Positions 27,027 to 37,622 of a stretch of DNA of 64,000 nucleotides are shown piece by piece (within the stretch, counting starts at the first letter, position 1; every line of letters starts with the position of its first letter). The stretch is taken from positions 1 through 64,000 of the forward strand of contig NZ_JAKILA010000012.1 in NCBI RefSeq assembly GCF_023283885.1. The letters run 5' to 3'. A program made the translations under genes and the position numbers. Under the pieces are notes generated by a model that did not search any database, had not been told where the DNA came from, and saw nothing but the letters and a program-made list of their open reading frames with translations. The DNA comes from Shewanella basaltis. GTDB taxonomy: Bacteria; Pseudomonadota; Gammaproteobacteria; Enterobacterales; Shewanellaceae.

Positions 27027-27944
27027 ATGAATAACTTAACCGAATTTGAAAAATACGTGATTGAACAAAAGGGCACAGAGCGTCCTTTTAGTGGTAAATT
27101 CGTCGATCATAATGCTCGTGGCGTTTATTGTTGTAAAAAATGTGGCGCGGCCCTATACAAAAGCGAAGATAAATTTAATGCACATTGTGGCTGGCCGGCA
27201 TTTGATGATGAAATTGCTGGTGCTGTAGCACGATCAATTGATGCTGATGGGCGCCGTGTTGAAATTACCTGTCAGCAATGTGGCGGGCATTTAGGTCATG
27301 TATTTGAAGGTGAGATGCTGACAGATAAAAACGTTCGCCATTGTGTTAACTCTGTGTCTATGGTGTTTAAACCCGTGGATGAGCTAAACCAAGTTGCTAG
27401 TCAGACCCGCACCCAGAAAGCGACTTTTGGTGCAGGTTGCTTTTGGTGTGTCGAAGCTATTTTTGCACAACTTGAAGGCGTGTTGAGTGTTAAGTCAGGT
27501 TATTGTGGTGGCGAGGCTAAGGATGCAAATTATGATGCAGTTTGCTCAGGTCGTACTGGTCATGCTGAAGTGGTCCACATTGAATTTGACCCGGCAGTGA
27601 TAGATTTTGAGACATTATTAACGGTGTTATTTGAAAGCCATGATCCAACAACACTAAACCAGCAAGGTAATGATAAAGGCCCGCAATATCGCTCGGTCAT
27701 ATTTGCCCACAACAGTGATCAGGTTGATTTAGCCAATGCCTACATTAATCGGCTAACTGAACAAGGTGTTTGGCAACACCCTATCGTGACTCAGATCTGT
27801 GCTTTTGATACTTTTTATCCAGCTGAAAATTATCACGATGACTATTTTGCTAAACATGGTGAACAACCGTATTGCCAGTTAGTGGTGAAACCTAAATTTG
27901 ATAAAGTGATGAGCAAATTTGCGGATAAACGCAAAAAAGACTAA
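27027..27944 (+). CDS. msrBA: Fused methionine sulfoxide reductase MsrB-MsrA
   Basis: A 305-residue fusion. Residues 1-125 are MsrB (R-form reductase): zinc ligands CCKKCG and CQQCGGHLGHVF, with the catalytic Cys in RHCVNSVS. Residues 130-300 are MsrA (S-form), with the catalytic motif GAGCFWCVEA near 136-142. The order B-then-A is the reverse of several Gram-positive fusions. It has no signal peptide, so it is cytoplasmic. A terminator follows. Confidence 0.96.
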   Translation: MNNLTEFEKYVIEQKGTERPFSGKFVDHNARGVYCCKKCGAALYKSEDKFNAHCGWPAFDDEIAGAVARSIDADGRRVEITCQQCGGHLGHVFEGEMLTDKNVRHCVNSVSMVFKPVDELNQVASQTRTQKATFGAGCFWCVEAIFAQLEGVLSVKSGYCGGEAKDANYDAVCSGRTGHAEVVHIEFDPAVIDFETLLTVLFESHDPTTLNQQGNDKGPQYRSVIFAHNSDQVDLANAYINRLTEQGVWQHPIVTQICAFDTFYPAENYHDDYFAKHGEQPYCQLVVKPKFDKVMSKFADKRKKD

Positions 27945-27957
27945 TCCAGAATGGGAG

Positions 27958-27984
27958 GGAGGTTGACAATCAACCTCCTTTTTT
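27958..27984 (+). terminator. Intrinsic terminator of msrBA
   Basis: GGAGGTTGA-CAA-TCAACCTCC (9-bp perfect stem) followed by TTTTTT, 14 nt after the stop. Confidence 0.93.
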
Positions 27985-28174
27985 ATTGTGTTGAATTAAC
28001 CTTTTAAACGGCCTTGATAACCTAGCTGACCTTGACACAAGCTTGTTATGGGGCAATAACGCTGACAGTGACAGTGTTGGCTATAGTGATGTTATGCTAG
28101 GCATAATCCATTTGGCCGTCAGTATTGAACTGGTGTCAGGTATTTGGGTATAACCAATTAACTCTAGCCCAATA

Positions 28175-28201
28175 AAAAAGCCATGCTTAGCATGGCTTTT
28201 T
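28175..28201 (-). terminator. Intrinsic terminator of rne
   Basis: A perfect 12-bp stem AAAAAGCCATGC / GCATGGCTTTTT with a 3-nt loop, 32 nt beyond the rne stop. The A run on the plus strand gives the U tract for rne. Confidence 0.85.
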
Positions 28202-28232
28202 GGGTTAAGAGATGATGGCCTCACTTGCGGTA

Positions 28233-31200
28233 TTAATTACCAGGGCGCGCCATATCAGATGATGCACTATTACCCACAGCCACTTTAGGTGCGCTGGTTT
28301 CTGCCTGTGCTTCATAAGCTCGACCTTGTGGTACGGCTTGTTGTTCACGTACTTCAACGGTTGGCTTAGTCATCGCTGAAGACACCATTGAGCCAAAACG
28401 ACTGCCTTTTACTGGCGCTTTTGCTGTAACTTCTGCGGGTGTAACAACCACTTCGGTTTTTGTTTCAGTGGCCACGTCGGTTTTAGCTTGACGCACAATC
28501 GCAGCAGGTTTTGCCATTGGCGCTGAAGCATTAGATGTCAAGGCTTTGTCGCGAGTGGTACTTGCAACAGTGTTAACCTGTTGAGTTGCTATTTCAGTTT
28601 TTTCAGCGACTTCAGGTTTAACCGTTTCAGTTTTAACTGCTTCCGGTTCAACGGCTTCAGGTTTTACAAGAGCAGCACTGACGGCTTCTGCCGTTGTGGC
28701 TGAAACAGGGGCAGCAACCTCGACTTGTTCAGCTTTTGACTCTTCCGCTTTGGCAGTATCTACGCTAGTGTGTGTATCGCTTGCAACAGTCTGTGTGGTT
28801 TGAGTGTCAACCACCGCCTCAAGGTTAGGTGTATCAACAGCTGCAGGCGTCACACTTGGTGTGTCGACTGATGTTGCTACGACGGGTGTATCAGCTGCCG
28901 GCTTTTCTGCTGTTTCAACGTTTGCAGCAACTGTGTCACTGGCTTGCGTTGCTGCGATTTTGTCTTGAGATTGTTCGGCATCTAATTGCTTTTCTAACTC
29001 ATCGACAGGAGTAAATACAGCCTGCTGTGCAGTATCGCTGTCATCGCGACGACGACGTTGGCCTGCGGCTCTAAGATGACGTGGACTGCGGCGACTACGA
29101 CGTTGTCCATCGCGGCCTTCTGTCTTGCTATCTTCAGAACCGTCAGCATCTTTGTTGTCAGTTACCGCTTCATTTGACACGCTGTTAGCTTCAACATTGG
29201 TTTGATTACCTGAGTCTTCAGCAACGTTGTTATCAGTAACAGCGATTGATTGAGCACTATCAGCAACAGCTTGTTTAACGTCTTCGCTCACCACTTCTTT
29301 TACTGAAGGTTGCACTGTTTCAGCTGCGGCTTCTTCAGGCTTGTCAGTCACAACATTGGTGTCGTTTTTAGCTTGTGCGTCTGATGACTCACTTCTTTCT
29401 TTACGCGGTTGACGACGGCTGCGAGGTGCTTTTGCATCGGCTTTATTCTCGCTTGCTTTAGGCTCAGAGGCTTTAGCATCTGTGGCTAGGTTAGCGTCTG
29501 CCACTTTGTCGTTAGCAGTCTCTGCCACTTTTGCTACTACTTCTTCGTTTTGTTCGTTTTCAATGCGAACTTTACGGCGCATATTACGGCGTTGACGACG
29601 CTCACGTGCAGCTTCTTGCTTAGGTGATTTCTCTGTATTGCTTTGAGCCGTTACAGATTTGTTGTCGTTTGATTGCGCTTGTGGCTTGTCGACTTTCTCG
29701 TTGCGTTGTTTATTTTTTGCGTTATCGTCTTGCGCATTATTTTTGCTATTACGATCATTGCGCTTGTTACGAGTACGCGGTTCTGCGGCCTCTTTGGGTT
29801 TATCGCTGTCATTGCGCTGACGACGGTTGTCGTTACGGCTAGTATTGCGATTACCATTTTCGTTGCGATTGTCATTACGACGTGGGCGACGATTATTCGT
29901 TTGCGCAGTATCTTTTGCAGGAGTGGCAGCTTTTGTTTCTTTGTTTTCGTCATCGTTAGTTGAAAACAGTGCGCTAATTGCAGACACAATACGGCTGAAG
30001 AAACCTTGTTGAGGTGCAGACGAGGTTGCCGGTGCATGTTGAGCTGGGGCTGTTGCCTCTGCTGTGGCTGCTTTTTGTGGTGCTGCAAAGCCTTTTAAAG
30101 CTGGTTCTGCAGAGGCTGCTCGTTCAAGTTTACGAGGCTCATACAACTGCGATGCTGGTTTTTCAACACGTTTGTAGCTAGATTCACTGACTTCATCATC
30201 ACTTTTACGACGAACGACACGGTAGTCTGGCGTTTGCATGTGCGCATCAGGGATGACATACACTTCAACTTCATGACGCTCTTCAGTAATGCGGATGGCT
30301 TTACGTTTTTCGTTTAATAAAAATGCCGCTACATCAACCGGTACAATCGCTTCGATTTGGGTGGTGTTTTCTTTAATGGCTTCTTCTTCCATTAAACGTA
30401 ATATCGATAGTGCGAGTGACTCAGTGCTACGAATAGTACCTTGGCCATGACAACGTGGGCACAAATGTGCTGCAGATTCTTCTAGAGAAGGGCGTAAACG
30501 TTGGCGTGACATTTCCATTAAACCAAATCGAGAAATACGGCCTAATTGAACACGTGCACGGTCATGATGTACGGCATCACGTAAGCGATTTTCAACTTCA
30601 CGTTGATGACGTACTGGCGTCATGTCAATAAAGTCGATAACCACTAAACCGCCTAAATCGCGAAGACGTAATTGACGCGCAATTTCATCAGCAGCTTCTA
30701 GGTTAGTATTGAGGGCGGTTTCTTCAATGTCACCGCCTTTTGTGGCGCGTGCCGAGTTGATATCAATTGATGTTAGCGCTTCAGTTGGGTCAATAACAAT
30801 TGAACCACCAGAAGGTAAGCGTACTTCACGTTGGAATGCAGATTCAATTTGCGATTCTATTTGGAAGTGAGTAAATAAGGGTACTTCCGACTCGTACAGT
30901 TTTACACGCTCAACAAAATCAGGGCGCACTAAGCCAATGTGCAGTTTCGCTTCTTCATAAATACGTGGATGGTCGATAAGAATTTCACCTACATCACGAC
31001 GTAAGTAGTCTCGAATTGCACGGACAATGACGTTACTTTCTTGATGAATTAAGAATGGCGCAGCTTTGCTTTGAGCGGCTTCTTGAATGGCATCCCAGTG
31101 GTGTTGAAGAACTTTTAAGTCCCATTTTAATTCGGTTGATTCTTTACCTACACCCGCAGTACGCACGATTAAGCCCATGCCGTTTGGCACTTCAAGCTCT

Positions 31201-31667
31201 GACATTGCTTCTTTTAATTCTGTACGTTCATCGCCTTCAATACGACGAGAAATACCGCCAGCACGAGGGTTATTTGGCATCAGTACAAGGTAAGAACCGG
31301 CTAAACTAATAAAGGTTGTCAGTGCAGCCCCTTTGTTGCCGCGCTCTTCTTTATCAATTTGTACTATGACTTCTTGGCCTTCTTGCACCACTTCTTTGAT
31401 GTTAGGACGACCTTGGAAAGAATAACCTTTCGGGAAGTATTCGCGGGCAATTTCTTTGAGCGGTAAGAAACCATGGCGATCGGCGCCATAATCCACAAAC
31501 GCGGCTTCGAGTGAAGGTTCTACGCGGGTAATTTTACCTTTGTAAATATTTGATTTTTTTTGTTCGTGACCAGGACTTTCAATGTCTAGATCATACAGTT
31601 GTTGCCCGTCTACAAGGGCAACACGCAACTCTTCTGATTGAGTTGCATTAATTAACATACGTTTCAT
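28233..31667 (-). CDS. rne: Ribonuclease E
   Basis: A 1144-residue endoribonuclease and degradosome scaffold. Residues 1-530 are the catalytic half: an S1 domain ([22 protein letters not shown]), Mg-binding Asp in [12 protein letters not shown] near 303 and VVIDFIDMT near 346, and the Zn-link CPRC near 404. A membrane-targeting amphipathic helix ([14 protein letters not shown]) lies near 553-570. The C-terminal half is disordered: an Arg/Asn-rich RNA-binding segment (about 595-720) and long Ala/Val/Thr/Glu-rich low-complexity repeats. Shadow frames in this region are artefacts of that composition. It is divergent from rluC. Confidence 0.97.
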   Translation of the reverse strand: MKRMLINATQSEELRVALVDGQQLYDLDIESPGHEQKKSNIYKGKITRVEPSLEAAFVDYGADRHGFLPLKEIAREYFPKGYSFQGRPNIKEVVQEGQEVIVQIDKEERGNKGAALTTFISLAGSYLVLMPNNPRAGGISRRIEGDERTELKEAMSELEVPNGMGLIVRTAGVGKESTELKWDLKVLQHHWDAIQEAAQSKAAPFLIHQESNVIVRAIRDYLRRDVGEILIDHPRIYEEAKLHIGLVRPDFVERVKLYESEVPLFTHFQIESQIESAFQREVRLPSGGSIVIDPTEALTSIDINSARATKGGDIEETALNTNLEAADEIARQLRLRDLGGLVVIDFIDMTPVRHQREVENRLRDAVHHDRARVQLGRISRFGLMEMSRQRLRPSLEESAAHLCPRCHGQGTIRSTESLALSILRLMEEEAIKENTTQIEAIVPVDVAAFLLNEKRKAIRITEERHEVEVYVIPDAHMQTPDYRVVRRKSDDEVSESSYKRVEKPASQLYEPRKLERAASAEPALKGFAAPQKAATAEATAPAQHAPATSSAPQQGFFSRIVSAISALFSTNDDENKETKAATPAKDTAQTNNRRPRRNDNRNENGNRNTSRNDNRRQRNDSDKPKEAAEPRTRNKRNDRNSKNNAQDDNAKNKQRNEKVDKPQAQSNDNKSVTAQSNTEKSPKQEAARERRQRRNMRRKVRIENEQNEEVVAKVAETANDKVADANLATDAKASEPKASENKADAKAPRSRRQPRKERSESSDAQAKNDTNVVTDKPEEAAAETVQPSVKEVVSEDVKQAVADSAQSIAVTDNNVAEDSGNQTNVEANSVSNEAVTDNKDADGSEDSKTEGRDGQRRSRRSPRHLRAAGQRRRRDDSDTAQQAVFTPVDELEKQLDAEQSQDKIAATQASDTVAANVETAEKPAADTPVVATSVDTPSVTPAAVDTPNLEAVVDTQTTQTVASDTHTSVDTAKAEESKAEQVEVAAPVSATTAEAVSAALVKPEAVEPEAVKTETVKPEVAEKTEIATQQVNTVASTTRDKALTSNASAPMAKPAAIVRQAKTDVATETKTEVVVTPAEVTAKAPVKGSRFGSMVSSAMTKPTVEVREQQAVPQGRAYEAQAETSAPKVAVGNSASSDMARPGN

Positions 31668-31723
31668 GATGACGTGATTCTTCTAAATGAGGTCATCAAA
31701 CAACACGATTTTCTGCATTACGG

Positions 31724-31763
31724 GCCTGAATTAATCGGTATAACCTCACGGTTAGTTTCAGGC
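31724..31763 (-). promoter_or_regulatory. Candidate rne 5' UTR regulatory hairpin
   Basis: On the minus strand GCCTGAA and TTCAGGC close an element that contains the hairpin TAACC-GTGA-GGTTA, a GNRA-type tetraloop. It ends 57 nt before the rne start. RNase E autoregulates through structured leader elements (the rne 5' UTR family in E. coli and relatives). Assignment to that family is by position and shape. Confidence 0.5.
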
Positions 31764-32294
31764 AATTAGGTGCTCATCACTGTAAAACGCAGTCGCTGCG
31801 TGTCGCATCCTATTTATGGCTTATTTTCTAATGTTTACAAAAACAAGGAATTCGTTGACTAACAACCAACCCCATAAATTATGGTAATTTAATCCGTTAA
31901 TGCCCAAGTCGAATCGGTTTGTTTGATAACAAGCTAAAATTTTGTTCGAATTTGGGGGCGATTTACTGCAGCTAAATTGAAATATTAACTGAATACTTAC
32001 GGTTTAATTGTCGAAACGTTTTTTGTCGTTTTTTATTTATATACAATTTGCAAATCAATGACTTGCTACCGATAAAGCTCATTTTCTTAATTGCAGTTCT
32101 TTCGCATTTGGTGAAAGTTGTGAACACTTTATCCACTGTTTACTCTCAACCTGAGCGCAAATATAGCAACAAACACTATTTTCATCAATCAAAAGCCCAT
32201 AATCTTTCGTGTATTTATTTCAAGTCGGCCATGGTCATAGCCAATCATTTGCAAGATAAGGTACACTATTGCGGTTACTACTATATGGCGCATC
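31764..32294. other. Long divergent rne-rluC control region
   Basis: No gene is supported. The region must hold the rne promoter (minus) with a leader of probably more than 100 nt and the rluC promoter (plus). It is AT-rich. An open frame at 32048-32305 has no coding character. Confidence 0.5.
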
Positions 32295-33251
32295 ATGAAT
32301 ACTGAAATTACCCCCCAAGTTGAATACGTGACTATCGATGACGATAATGTTGAACAACGAATCGATAATTTTCTACTGACTAAATTAAAAGGCGTACCTA
32401 AAAGCATGATCTATCGGATTGTGCGAAAGGGTGAAGTGCGCGTGAACAAAAAGCGCATCAAGCCTGAATATAAATTACAACACGGTGACATCGTTCGAGT
32501 TCCACCTGTGCGCGTAGCCGAAAAAGATAATCGTACAGCACCGTCGGCGAATTTATCTCGAGTATCACAGCTTGAGGACCGAATTATCCACGAAGATAAT
32601 CATTTAATCGTGATGAACAAACCCGCGGGTATTGCCGTGCATGGTGGTAGTGGGGTGGATTATGGTGTCATTGAGGGATTACGCTCACTGCGACCACAAC
32701 AAAAGTTTTTAGAGTTGGTTCATCGTTTAGATAAAGACACCTCAGGTGTGTTACTGGTTGCTAAAAAGCGCAGTGCGTTAAAGCATTTGCACGAGCAGTT
32801 GCGCAGTAAAACCATGCAAAAAGATTATTTGGCATTAGTGCGTGGCGAATGGCAGGCAAGTGACAAGGTGGTTAAAGCCCCATTGTTAAAAATCACCTTA
32901 AAATCTGGCGAACGAATTGTACGCGTCAATAAAGAAGGTAAAGAGTCAGAAACGCGCTATAAAATTATGCAACGGTATCAGGGTTGTACATTAGTTAAAG
33001 CCAGTCCTGTCACCGGGCGTACCCATCAAATTCGTGTACATTGTCAATATGCTGGCCATGCGATCGCATGCGATGATAAATACAGTGAGCAGCAATTTGA
33101 CGACAGTATGCGAGCCCTCGGGTTAGACCGTTTGTTTTTACACGCTGCGGAACTTAAATTTACCCATCCTGAAAACAACGAAATCATGCAGGTCAAAGCG
33201 CCACTGGACGAAGTATTACTCAATACATTGGAAAAGCTTAAACGCACTTAA
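32295..33251 (+). CDS. rluC: 23S rRNA pseudouridine synthase RluC
   Basis: A 318-residue RluA-family synthase. An N-terminal S4 RNA-binding domain (RIDNFLLTKLKGVPKSMIYRI) precedes the catalytic motif HRLDKDTSGVLL (Asp near 150) and GRTHQIRVH. It modifies 23S rRNA positions 955, 2504 and 2580 in E. coli. The adjacency to rne and the downstream HAD gene matches other gammaproteobacteria. Confidence 0.95.
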   Translation: MNTEITPQVEYVTIDDDNVEQRIDNFLLTKLKGVPKSMIYRIVRKGEVRVNKKRIKPEYKLQHGDIVRVPPVRVAEKDNRTAPSANLSRVSQLEDRIIHEDNHLIVMNKPAGIAVHGGSGVDYGVIEGLRSLRPQQKFLELVHRLDKDTSGVLLVAKKRSALKHLHEQLRSKTMQKDYLALVRGEWQASDKVVKAPLLKITLKSGERIVRVNKEGKESETRYKIMQRYQGCTLVKASPVTGRTHQIRVHCQYAGHAIACDDKYSEQQFDDSMRALGLDRLFLHAAELKFTHPENNEIMQVKAPLDEVLLNTLEKLKRT

Positions 33252-33293
33252 GCAAGGTTGTTGCTGTGTTAAATCAATAAAGTAAGGCATAAC

Positions 33294-33941
33294 GTGAAGA
33301 GTCAAGACAGAGCATTTGATTTAGTCATTTTTGATTGGGATGGTACCTTGATGGACACTGTGGGTAAGATAGTGTCTTGCATGCAAAGCGTAGCGCAAGA
33401 GCTGGCGTTAACTGTACCGACTGAACAACAAGTGAGAGATGTGATTGGATTGTCTTTGCCTACCATCATGCCGATTTTGTTTAGCGAGCATCAAAATCAC
33501 CAACAGATTATTGATTGCTATCGTCGCCATCATTTTGCGAGCGATTACCCAACGCCGTTATTTGATGGCGTTGAAGTCTTGATTAAACAGTTGCATGAAG
33601 CTGGTTATCAACTGGCTATCGCTACAGGTAAAGCGCGGGAAGGCTTAGACAGAGTGCTCGAGCTAACGGGTCTTGGGCAGTACTTTCATGCATCGCGTTG
33701 TGCCAGCGACTCGCAAAGTAAGCCGCATCCAGAAATGCTTCATGCTTTGTTAAGTCATTTTGCGGTGAGTGCCGATAAGGCGATAATGATTGGTGATTCT
33801 GTCCATGATTTAACCATGGCCAACAATGCTAATATGGCCAGCATTGGGGTAAGTTATGGTGCCCATGATGAGGCTCGGCTTAAAGGGCTTGCTCCTTTGG
33901 CCATTGTGAATACTCCTGCTGCAATCCGTCAATATTTATAA
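33294..33941 (+). CDS. HAD-superfamily phosphatase (Gph-like)
   Basis: A 215-residue HAD subfamily IA hydrolase. Motif I is FDWDGTLMDT, motif II is IATGKAREGLD and motif III/IV is KPHPEMLHALL...MIGDSVHDLTMA. It starts with GTG at 33294 and has GTAAGG upstream. It follows rluC by 42 nt and is probably co-transcribed, a conserved arrangement. The substrate is not determined. Confidence 0.9.
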   Translation: MKSQDRAFDLVIFDWDGTLMDTVGKIVSCMQSVAQELALTVPTEQQVRDVIGLSLPTIMPILFSEHQNHQQIIDCYRRHHFASDYPTPLFDGVEVLIKQLHEAGYQLAIATGKAREGLDRVLELTGLGQYFHASRCASDSQSKPHPEMLHALLSHFAVSADKAIMIGDSVHDLTMANNANMASIGVSYGAHDEARLKGLAPLAIVNTPAAIRQYL

Positions 33942-33949
33942 TACGCAAC

Positions 33950-34003
33950 GCTATAAAACGATGGGCTTGTAGACGATTGTGTACAAACCCTTCATTTTAT
34001 AGC
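33950..34003. terminator. Large bidirectional hairpin, HAD / yceF
   Basis: GCTATAAAA...TTGTA and TACAA...TTTTATAGC form a 22-bp stem with three mismatches (two of them wobble-compatible on one strand) and a 10-nt loop, between convergent genes. Confidence 0.75.
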
Positions 34004-34015
34004 CTGCTTTTATCA

Positions 34016-34618
34016 TCAATGTTGACTCAGTACATCCATACCCTGTTGTTCTAATAGCTCAATAAGCTTAATCAATGGCAACCCAATTAATGTATTGGGA
34101 TCATCTCCTTCTAATTTGCTAAATAGGGCAATTCCGAGTCCTTCGCTTTTAAAACTGCCGGCACACCATAATGGTTGTTCTGTTTCGACGTAATAACGGA
34201 TCTGTGCGTGTGTTAATGTTTTAAAATGAACGGTAAAAGGTTCGATGCACGATAACATCTGCTGAGTTGTGTTGTGGTAGACGGCAAGCCCGGTATAAAA
34301 GGTGATGGCTTGTCCTGATGCCGCAGAAAGCTGTGCGATAGCATTATCTATGGTATGAGGTTTACCAATAATCTGGCCATTAATAACCGCCACTTGATCT
34401 GAACCTATCACCAATTGTGGTTTATCGGTTTTTGATGCCAGTTGCGCTCCAGCGAGGGCTTTTTGTTCTGCTAAGCGTTGGACTAATGCTGGTGCGGTTT
34501 CATTTTGCAGAGGTGTTTCGTCTATATCTGGACTAACACAATCAAATGGCAACATGAGTTTTTGCAGTAAGTGTTGACGAAACGGCGAGGTTGATGCGAG
34601 TACAAGTTTGAAATTCAT
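34016..34618 (-). CDS. yceF: Maf-like nucleotide pyrophosphatase YceF
   Basis: A 200-residue Maf protein. It has the N-terminal [12 protein letters not shown], the SPDIDE loop, and the conserved GSDQVA in place of GADT, which places it in the YceF subgroup that hydrolyses m7GTP. It is convergent with the HAD gene and divergent from yceD-rpmF, as in E. coli. Confidence 0.94.
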   Translation of the reverse strand: MNFKLVLASTSPFRQHLLQKLMLPFDCVSPDIDETPLQNETAPALVQRLAEQKALAGAQLASKTDKPQLVIGSDQVAVINGQIIGKPHTIDNAIAQLSAASGQAITFYTGLAVYHNTTQQMLSCIEPFTVHFKTLTHAQIRYYVETEQPLWCAGSFKSEGLGIALFSKLEGDDPNTLIGLPLIKLIELLEQQGMDVLSQH

Positions 34619-34829
34619 CGATTAATTGCCAGTAATTTTTAGTTGGTCATCATTTATCTGTGAGTTTACTGTATTCATTGGGTCAAATGGAGTATTTTTC
34701 ACCGAGTAATGCTTGTGTGAGAGGGCTTGGTTCGGTAAAATTTGGCAACTTTCAAATTCAATGCCAGATAAAAGAATACCTAATTAGTCAGTGTTAGGTG
34801 AGGTTACCGTATTTTTACGGAAATTTTCT

Positions 34830-34856
34830 TTGACTCTAGCGTTTTCAAACTATAAT
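34830..34856 (+). promoter_or_regulatory. Sigma-70 type promoter for yceD-rpmF
   Basis: TTGACT (34830-34835) and TATAAT (34851-34856), spacer 15 bp. The expected start is close to 34863, only a few bases before the yceD ATG at 34868, so the transcript would be nearly leaderless. Confidence 0.6.
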
Positions 34857-34867
34857 ATGCGCGCCTT

Positions 34868-35392
34868 ATGCAAACAGTAAAGATACCGGTTTCAATTGAT
34901 CCTATACGCGCTGCCTCTAGTGGTCTTCGTTATGAAGGTTACGTACCAGGTAAGCAACTAAAGCGATTAAGCGAGTTATGTACCGGCGACTGTTCCGACG
35001 TAGTTGTGTCGTTGGAATGTGGCGTCGACTTACAGGGGATAGTCTACCTTCGCGGGAAGGCTGTGACGGAGCTCACTCTGCTATGTCAACGTTGCATGAC
35101 ACAATATACTACTGAGGTTACGGTCGACTTTTGTTTTAGTCCTTGTCGGACTGAGGCAGAAATCGATGAGCTCCCGGATGCGTATGACCCAATTGAGTGT
35201 AATGAGATTGGTGAAATACGTCTGCATCAATTGATTGAAGATGAATTGATAGTCGCTATGCCTATCATCCCAATGCATGAAGACACTGATTGTAATTTGG
35301 GATCGAAAGATATAGTTGTAGGCGAGATCGAACCCGCTCATGAGGAGCGTCCAAATCCGTTTGCAGTGTTAGAAAAACTGAAGAGCAAGTAA
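34868..35392 (+). CDS. yceD: YceD (DUF177) large-subunit rRNA accumulation protein
   Basis: A 174-residue protein with the DUF177 Cys motif LLCQRCMTQY in the centre and the C-terminal ERPNPFAVLEKLK. It is encoded directly before rpmF, the family's near-universal context. YceD is needed for 23S rRNA accumulation. Both genes are likely one transcript with the lipid genes that follow. Confidence 0.93.
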   Translation: MQTVKIPVSIDPIRAASSGLRYEGYVPGKQLKRLSELCTGDCSDVVVSLECGVDLQGIVYLRGKAVTELTLLCQRCMTQYTTEVTVDFCFSPCRTEAEIDELPDAYDPIECNEIGEIRLHQLIEDELIVAMPIIPMHEDTDCNLGSKDIVVGEIEPAHEERPNPFAVLEKLKSK

Positions 35393-35409
35393 TCTAGGAG
35401 ACAGGTCAA

Positions 35410-35580
35410 ATGGCTGTACAACAGAATAAAAAATCACGTTCAAAGCGCGGCATGCGTCGTTCACATGATTCATTGGGCACTGCTCAATTATCAGTAGACG
35501 CAACTAGCGGTGAATTACATCTACGTCACAACGTGACTGCTGATGGTTTCTACCGCGGTAAAAAGGTAATCAACAAGTAA
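35410..35580 (+). CDS. rpmF: 50S ribosomal protein L32
   Basis: A 56-residue protein starting [20 protein letters not shown], the typical L32 N terminus, followed by [26 protein letters not shown]. It is the non-zinc form, as the usual Cys ligands are absent. TAGGAG lies 8 nt upstream. It sits between yceD and plsX. Confidence 0.97.
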   Translation: MAVQQNKKSRSKRGMRRSHDSLGTAQLSVDATSGELHLRHNVTADGFYRGKKVINK

Positions 35581-35595
35581 TTTGTTGATTATCTG

Positions 35596-36624
35596 ATGAC
35601 AAATCTGACGCTTGCGTTAGATGCGATGGGGGGCGATCACGGTCCCCACGTGACAGTGCCTGCAGCGATGCAGGCATTGAAATTTCATACAAACCTAAAA
35701 ATTATTTTGGTTGGTAATCAAACCGAAATTCAACAGTATTTACCCTCAGCACCTTCTGCCGATTTAGACCGCATCGAAATCATTCATACCACTGAAGTTG
35801 TCACCATGTGTGATAGGCCCGTTCATGCTTTGCGTTCACGTAAAAATAGCTCAATGAGAGTTGCGCTTGAATTAGTACGTGACGGAAAAGCGGCCGCTTG
35901 CGTTAGTGCGGGTAACACGGGTGCGTTGATGGCCATGGCTAAAGTGTTATTAAAAACCTTACCTGGTATTGATAGGCCAGCATTAGTGTCTTGTTTACCT
36001 GCAGTGACAGGTAAGCCGGTTTATTTGCTGGACTTAGGCGCAAATGTGTCTTGTGATTCAGAAGCGTTATTTCAATTTGCCATTATGGGCTCAGTATTAT
36101 GTGAGGCAGTCCATAAAAAAGCCCGCCCTAAAGTGGCATTATTAAACGTGGGTATTGAAGAAGTAAAAGGTAACGACCAAGTCCAACAAGCTGGGCAATT
36201 ATTACAGCACACTGACCAAGTCAATTACATCGGCTTTGTCGAAGGCGATGAAATCTATACCGGTAACGTAGATGTCATAGTTTGTGACGGTTTTGTGGGT
36301 AATATTACCCTTAAAGCCTCAGAAGGTATTGCCAAGCTCTTAGTACATCAATTAAAGCGTGGTTTAAAAGACGGCTTTTTTGTACGTTTACTCTCCAAAC
36401 TCATCGCTCCACACATACAAGCAGTACTCAGCAAGATGAACCCCGACCACTATAATGGTGCAAGTCTGATAGGATTGCGCGGAATAGTAGTAAAGAGTCA
36501 TGGTAACGCTGATGAAGCTGCATTTTTACAAGCATTAAATTTAGCAGCAACAGAAGCAAAACGTCGTCTTCCTGAAATGATTAAAGATCGTTTGGAGTCG
36601 ATTCTTTTAGACATCAATAGCTGA
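35596..36624 (+). CDS. plsX: Phosphate acyltransferase PlsX
   Basis: A 342-residue enzyme that converts acyl-ACP to acyl-phosphate for phospholipid synthesis. The N-terminal [11 protein letters not shown] is the family signature. [10 protein letters not shown] and [10 protein letters not shown] are the substrate loops. It follows rpmF by 15 nt and precedes fabH. Confidence 0.97.
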   Translation: MTNLTLALDAMGGDHGPHVTVPAAMQALKFHTNLKIILVGNQTEIQQYLPSAPSADLDRIEIIHTTEVVTMCDRPVHALRSRKNSSMRVALELVRDGKAAACVSAGNTGALMAMAKVLLKTLPGIDRPALVSCLPAVTGKPVYLLDLGANVSCDSEALFQFAIMGSVLCEAVHKKARPKVALLNVGIEEVKGNDQVQQAGQLLQHTDQVNYIGFVEGDEIYTGNVDVIVCDGFVGNITLKASEGIAKLLVHQLKRGLKDGFFVRLLSKLIAPHIQAVLSKMNPDHYNGASLIGLRGIVVKSHGNADEAAFLQALNLAATEAKRRLPEMIKDRLESILLDINS

Positions 36625-36632
36625 TCTCATAT

Positions 36633-37592
36633 ATGCACACAAAAATTCTCGGAACAGGCAGCTATCTGCCTGTGCAAGTACGCAGCAATCAAGATCTCGA
36701 AAAAATGGTTGAAACCAGTGACCAATGGATTGTTGATAGAACCGGTATTTCTGAGCGGCGCATTGCTGCAACAGATGAGTCGGTGTCAACAATGGGCTAT
36801 CAGGCTGCATTAAAAGCGCTTGAAATGGCCGGCATTGAAGCCAGCGAGCTCGATATGATTGTTTGCGGTACAACCAGTGCAACGAATGCATTCCCCGCAG
36901 CAGCCTGCGAAATTCAAGCTCTACTCGGTGTGAGTAATATTCCTGCGTTTGATATTGCCGCTGCCTGCTCAGGCTTTGTCTATGCCTTATCAGTTGCAGA
37001 CCAATTTGTTAAAACCGGTGCAGCCAAAAAAGTATTGGTCATCGGTGCTGATGTGCTGTCACGTCTATGTGATCCAAGCGACCGTACAACAGTAATTTTG
37101 TTTGGTGACGGTGCAGGCGCTGCAGTAATAGGTGCCAGCGATACCCCAGGTATTATTGCGACTCATATTTATGCCGATGGCAGCCAAGGTGATTTACTTA
37201 AATGCGCTTTTCCTCCGCGCTCAGGTGAAAGCTCTGAAGCCGTCAGCTTTATGACCATGAAGGGCAATGACGTATTTAAAGTGGCGGTGACTCAATTATC
37301 TAATGTGGTCACTGAAACACTAAGGTTAAATAATGTCGATAAGTCTGAAATTGATTGGTTAGTGCCGCATCAAGCCAACTTCCGCATTATTAATGCTACC
37401 GCGAAAAAACTCAGCATGAGTTTAGATAAAGTGGTGCTTACCCTTGCCAAGCATGGTAATACCTCTGCCGCGTCAGTGCCTATTGCGCTCGATGAAGCGG
37501 TGCGTGATGGCCGCATTCAACGAGGCCAATTGTTATTACTCGAAGCCTTTGGTGGTGGTTTTGCCTGGGGCAGTGCATTAATTCGTTTTTAA
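36633..37592 (+). CDS. fabH: Beta-ketoacyl-ACP synthase III (FabH)
   Basis: A 319-residue condensing enzyme that starts fatty-acid synthesis from acetyl-CoA and malonyl-ACP. The catalytic triad is visible: Cys112 in AAACSGF, His in VPHQANFRI near 244 and Asn in HGNTSAAS near 274. It starts 8 nt after plsX. Confidence 0.98.
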   Translation: MHTKILGTGSYLPVQVRSNQDLEKMVETSDQWIVDRTGISERRIAATDESVSTMGYQAALKALEMAGIEASELDMIVCGTTSATNAFPAAACEIQALLGVSNIPAFDIAAACSGFVYALSVADQFVKTGAAKKVLVIGADVLSRLCDPSDRTTVILFGDGAGAAVIGASDTPGIIATHIYADGSQGDLLKCAFPPRSGESSEAVSFMTMKGNDVFKVAVTQLSNVVTETLRLNNVDKSEIDWLVPHQANFRIINATAKKLSMSLDKVVLTLAKHGNTSAASVPIALDEAVRDGRIQRGQLLLLEAFGGGFAWGSALIRF

Positions 37593-37622
37593 TTTTTACA
37601 ATATTTATACAGGTAAGCGTTT

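Noticed and set aside
26872..27027. N-terminal extension of the 2OG oxygenase
   Set aside because: The extra 52 residues have no family similarity and would overlap the msrBA start. The ATG at 26871 matches the conserved N terminus.
29651..30088. Lys/Gln/Thr-rich open frames within rne
   Set aside because: They are shadow frames of the low-complexity C-terminal half of RNase E.
32048..32305. An open frame upstream of rluC
   Set aside because: No ribosome site, composition unlike the neighbours, and it overlaps the start of rluC. It lies in the divergent control region.
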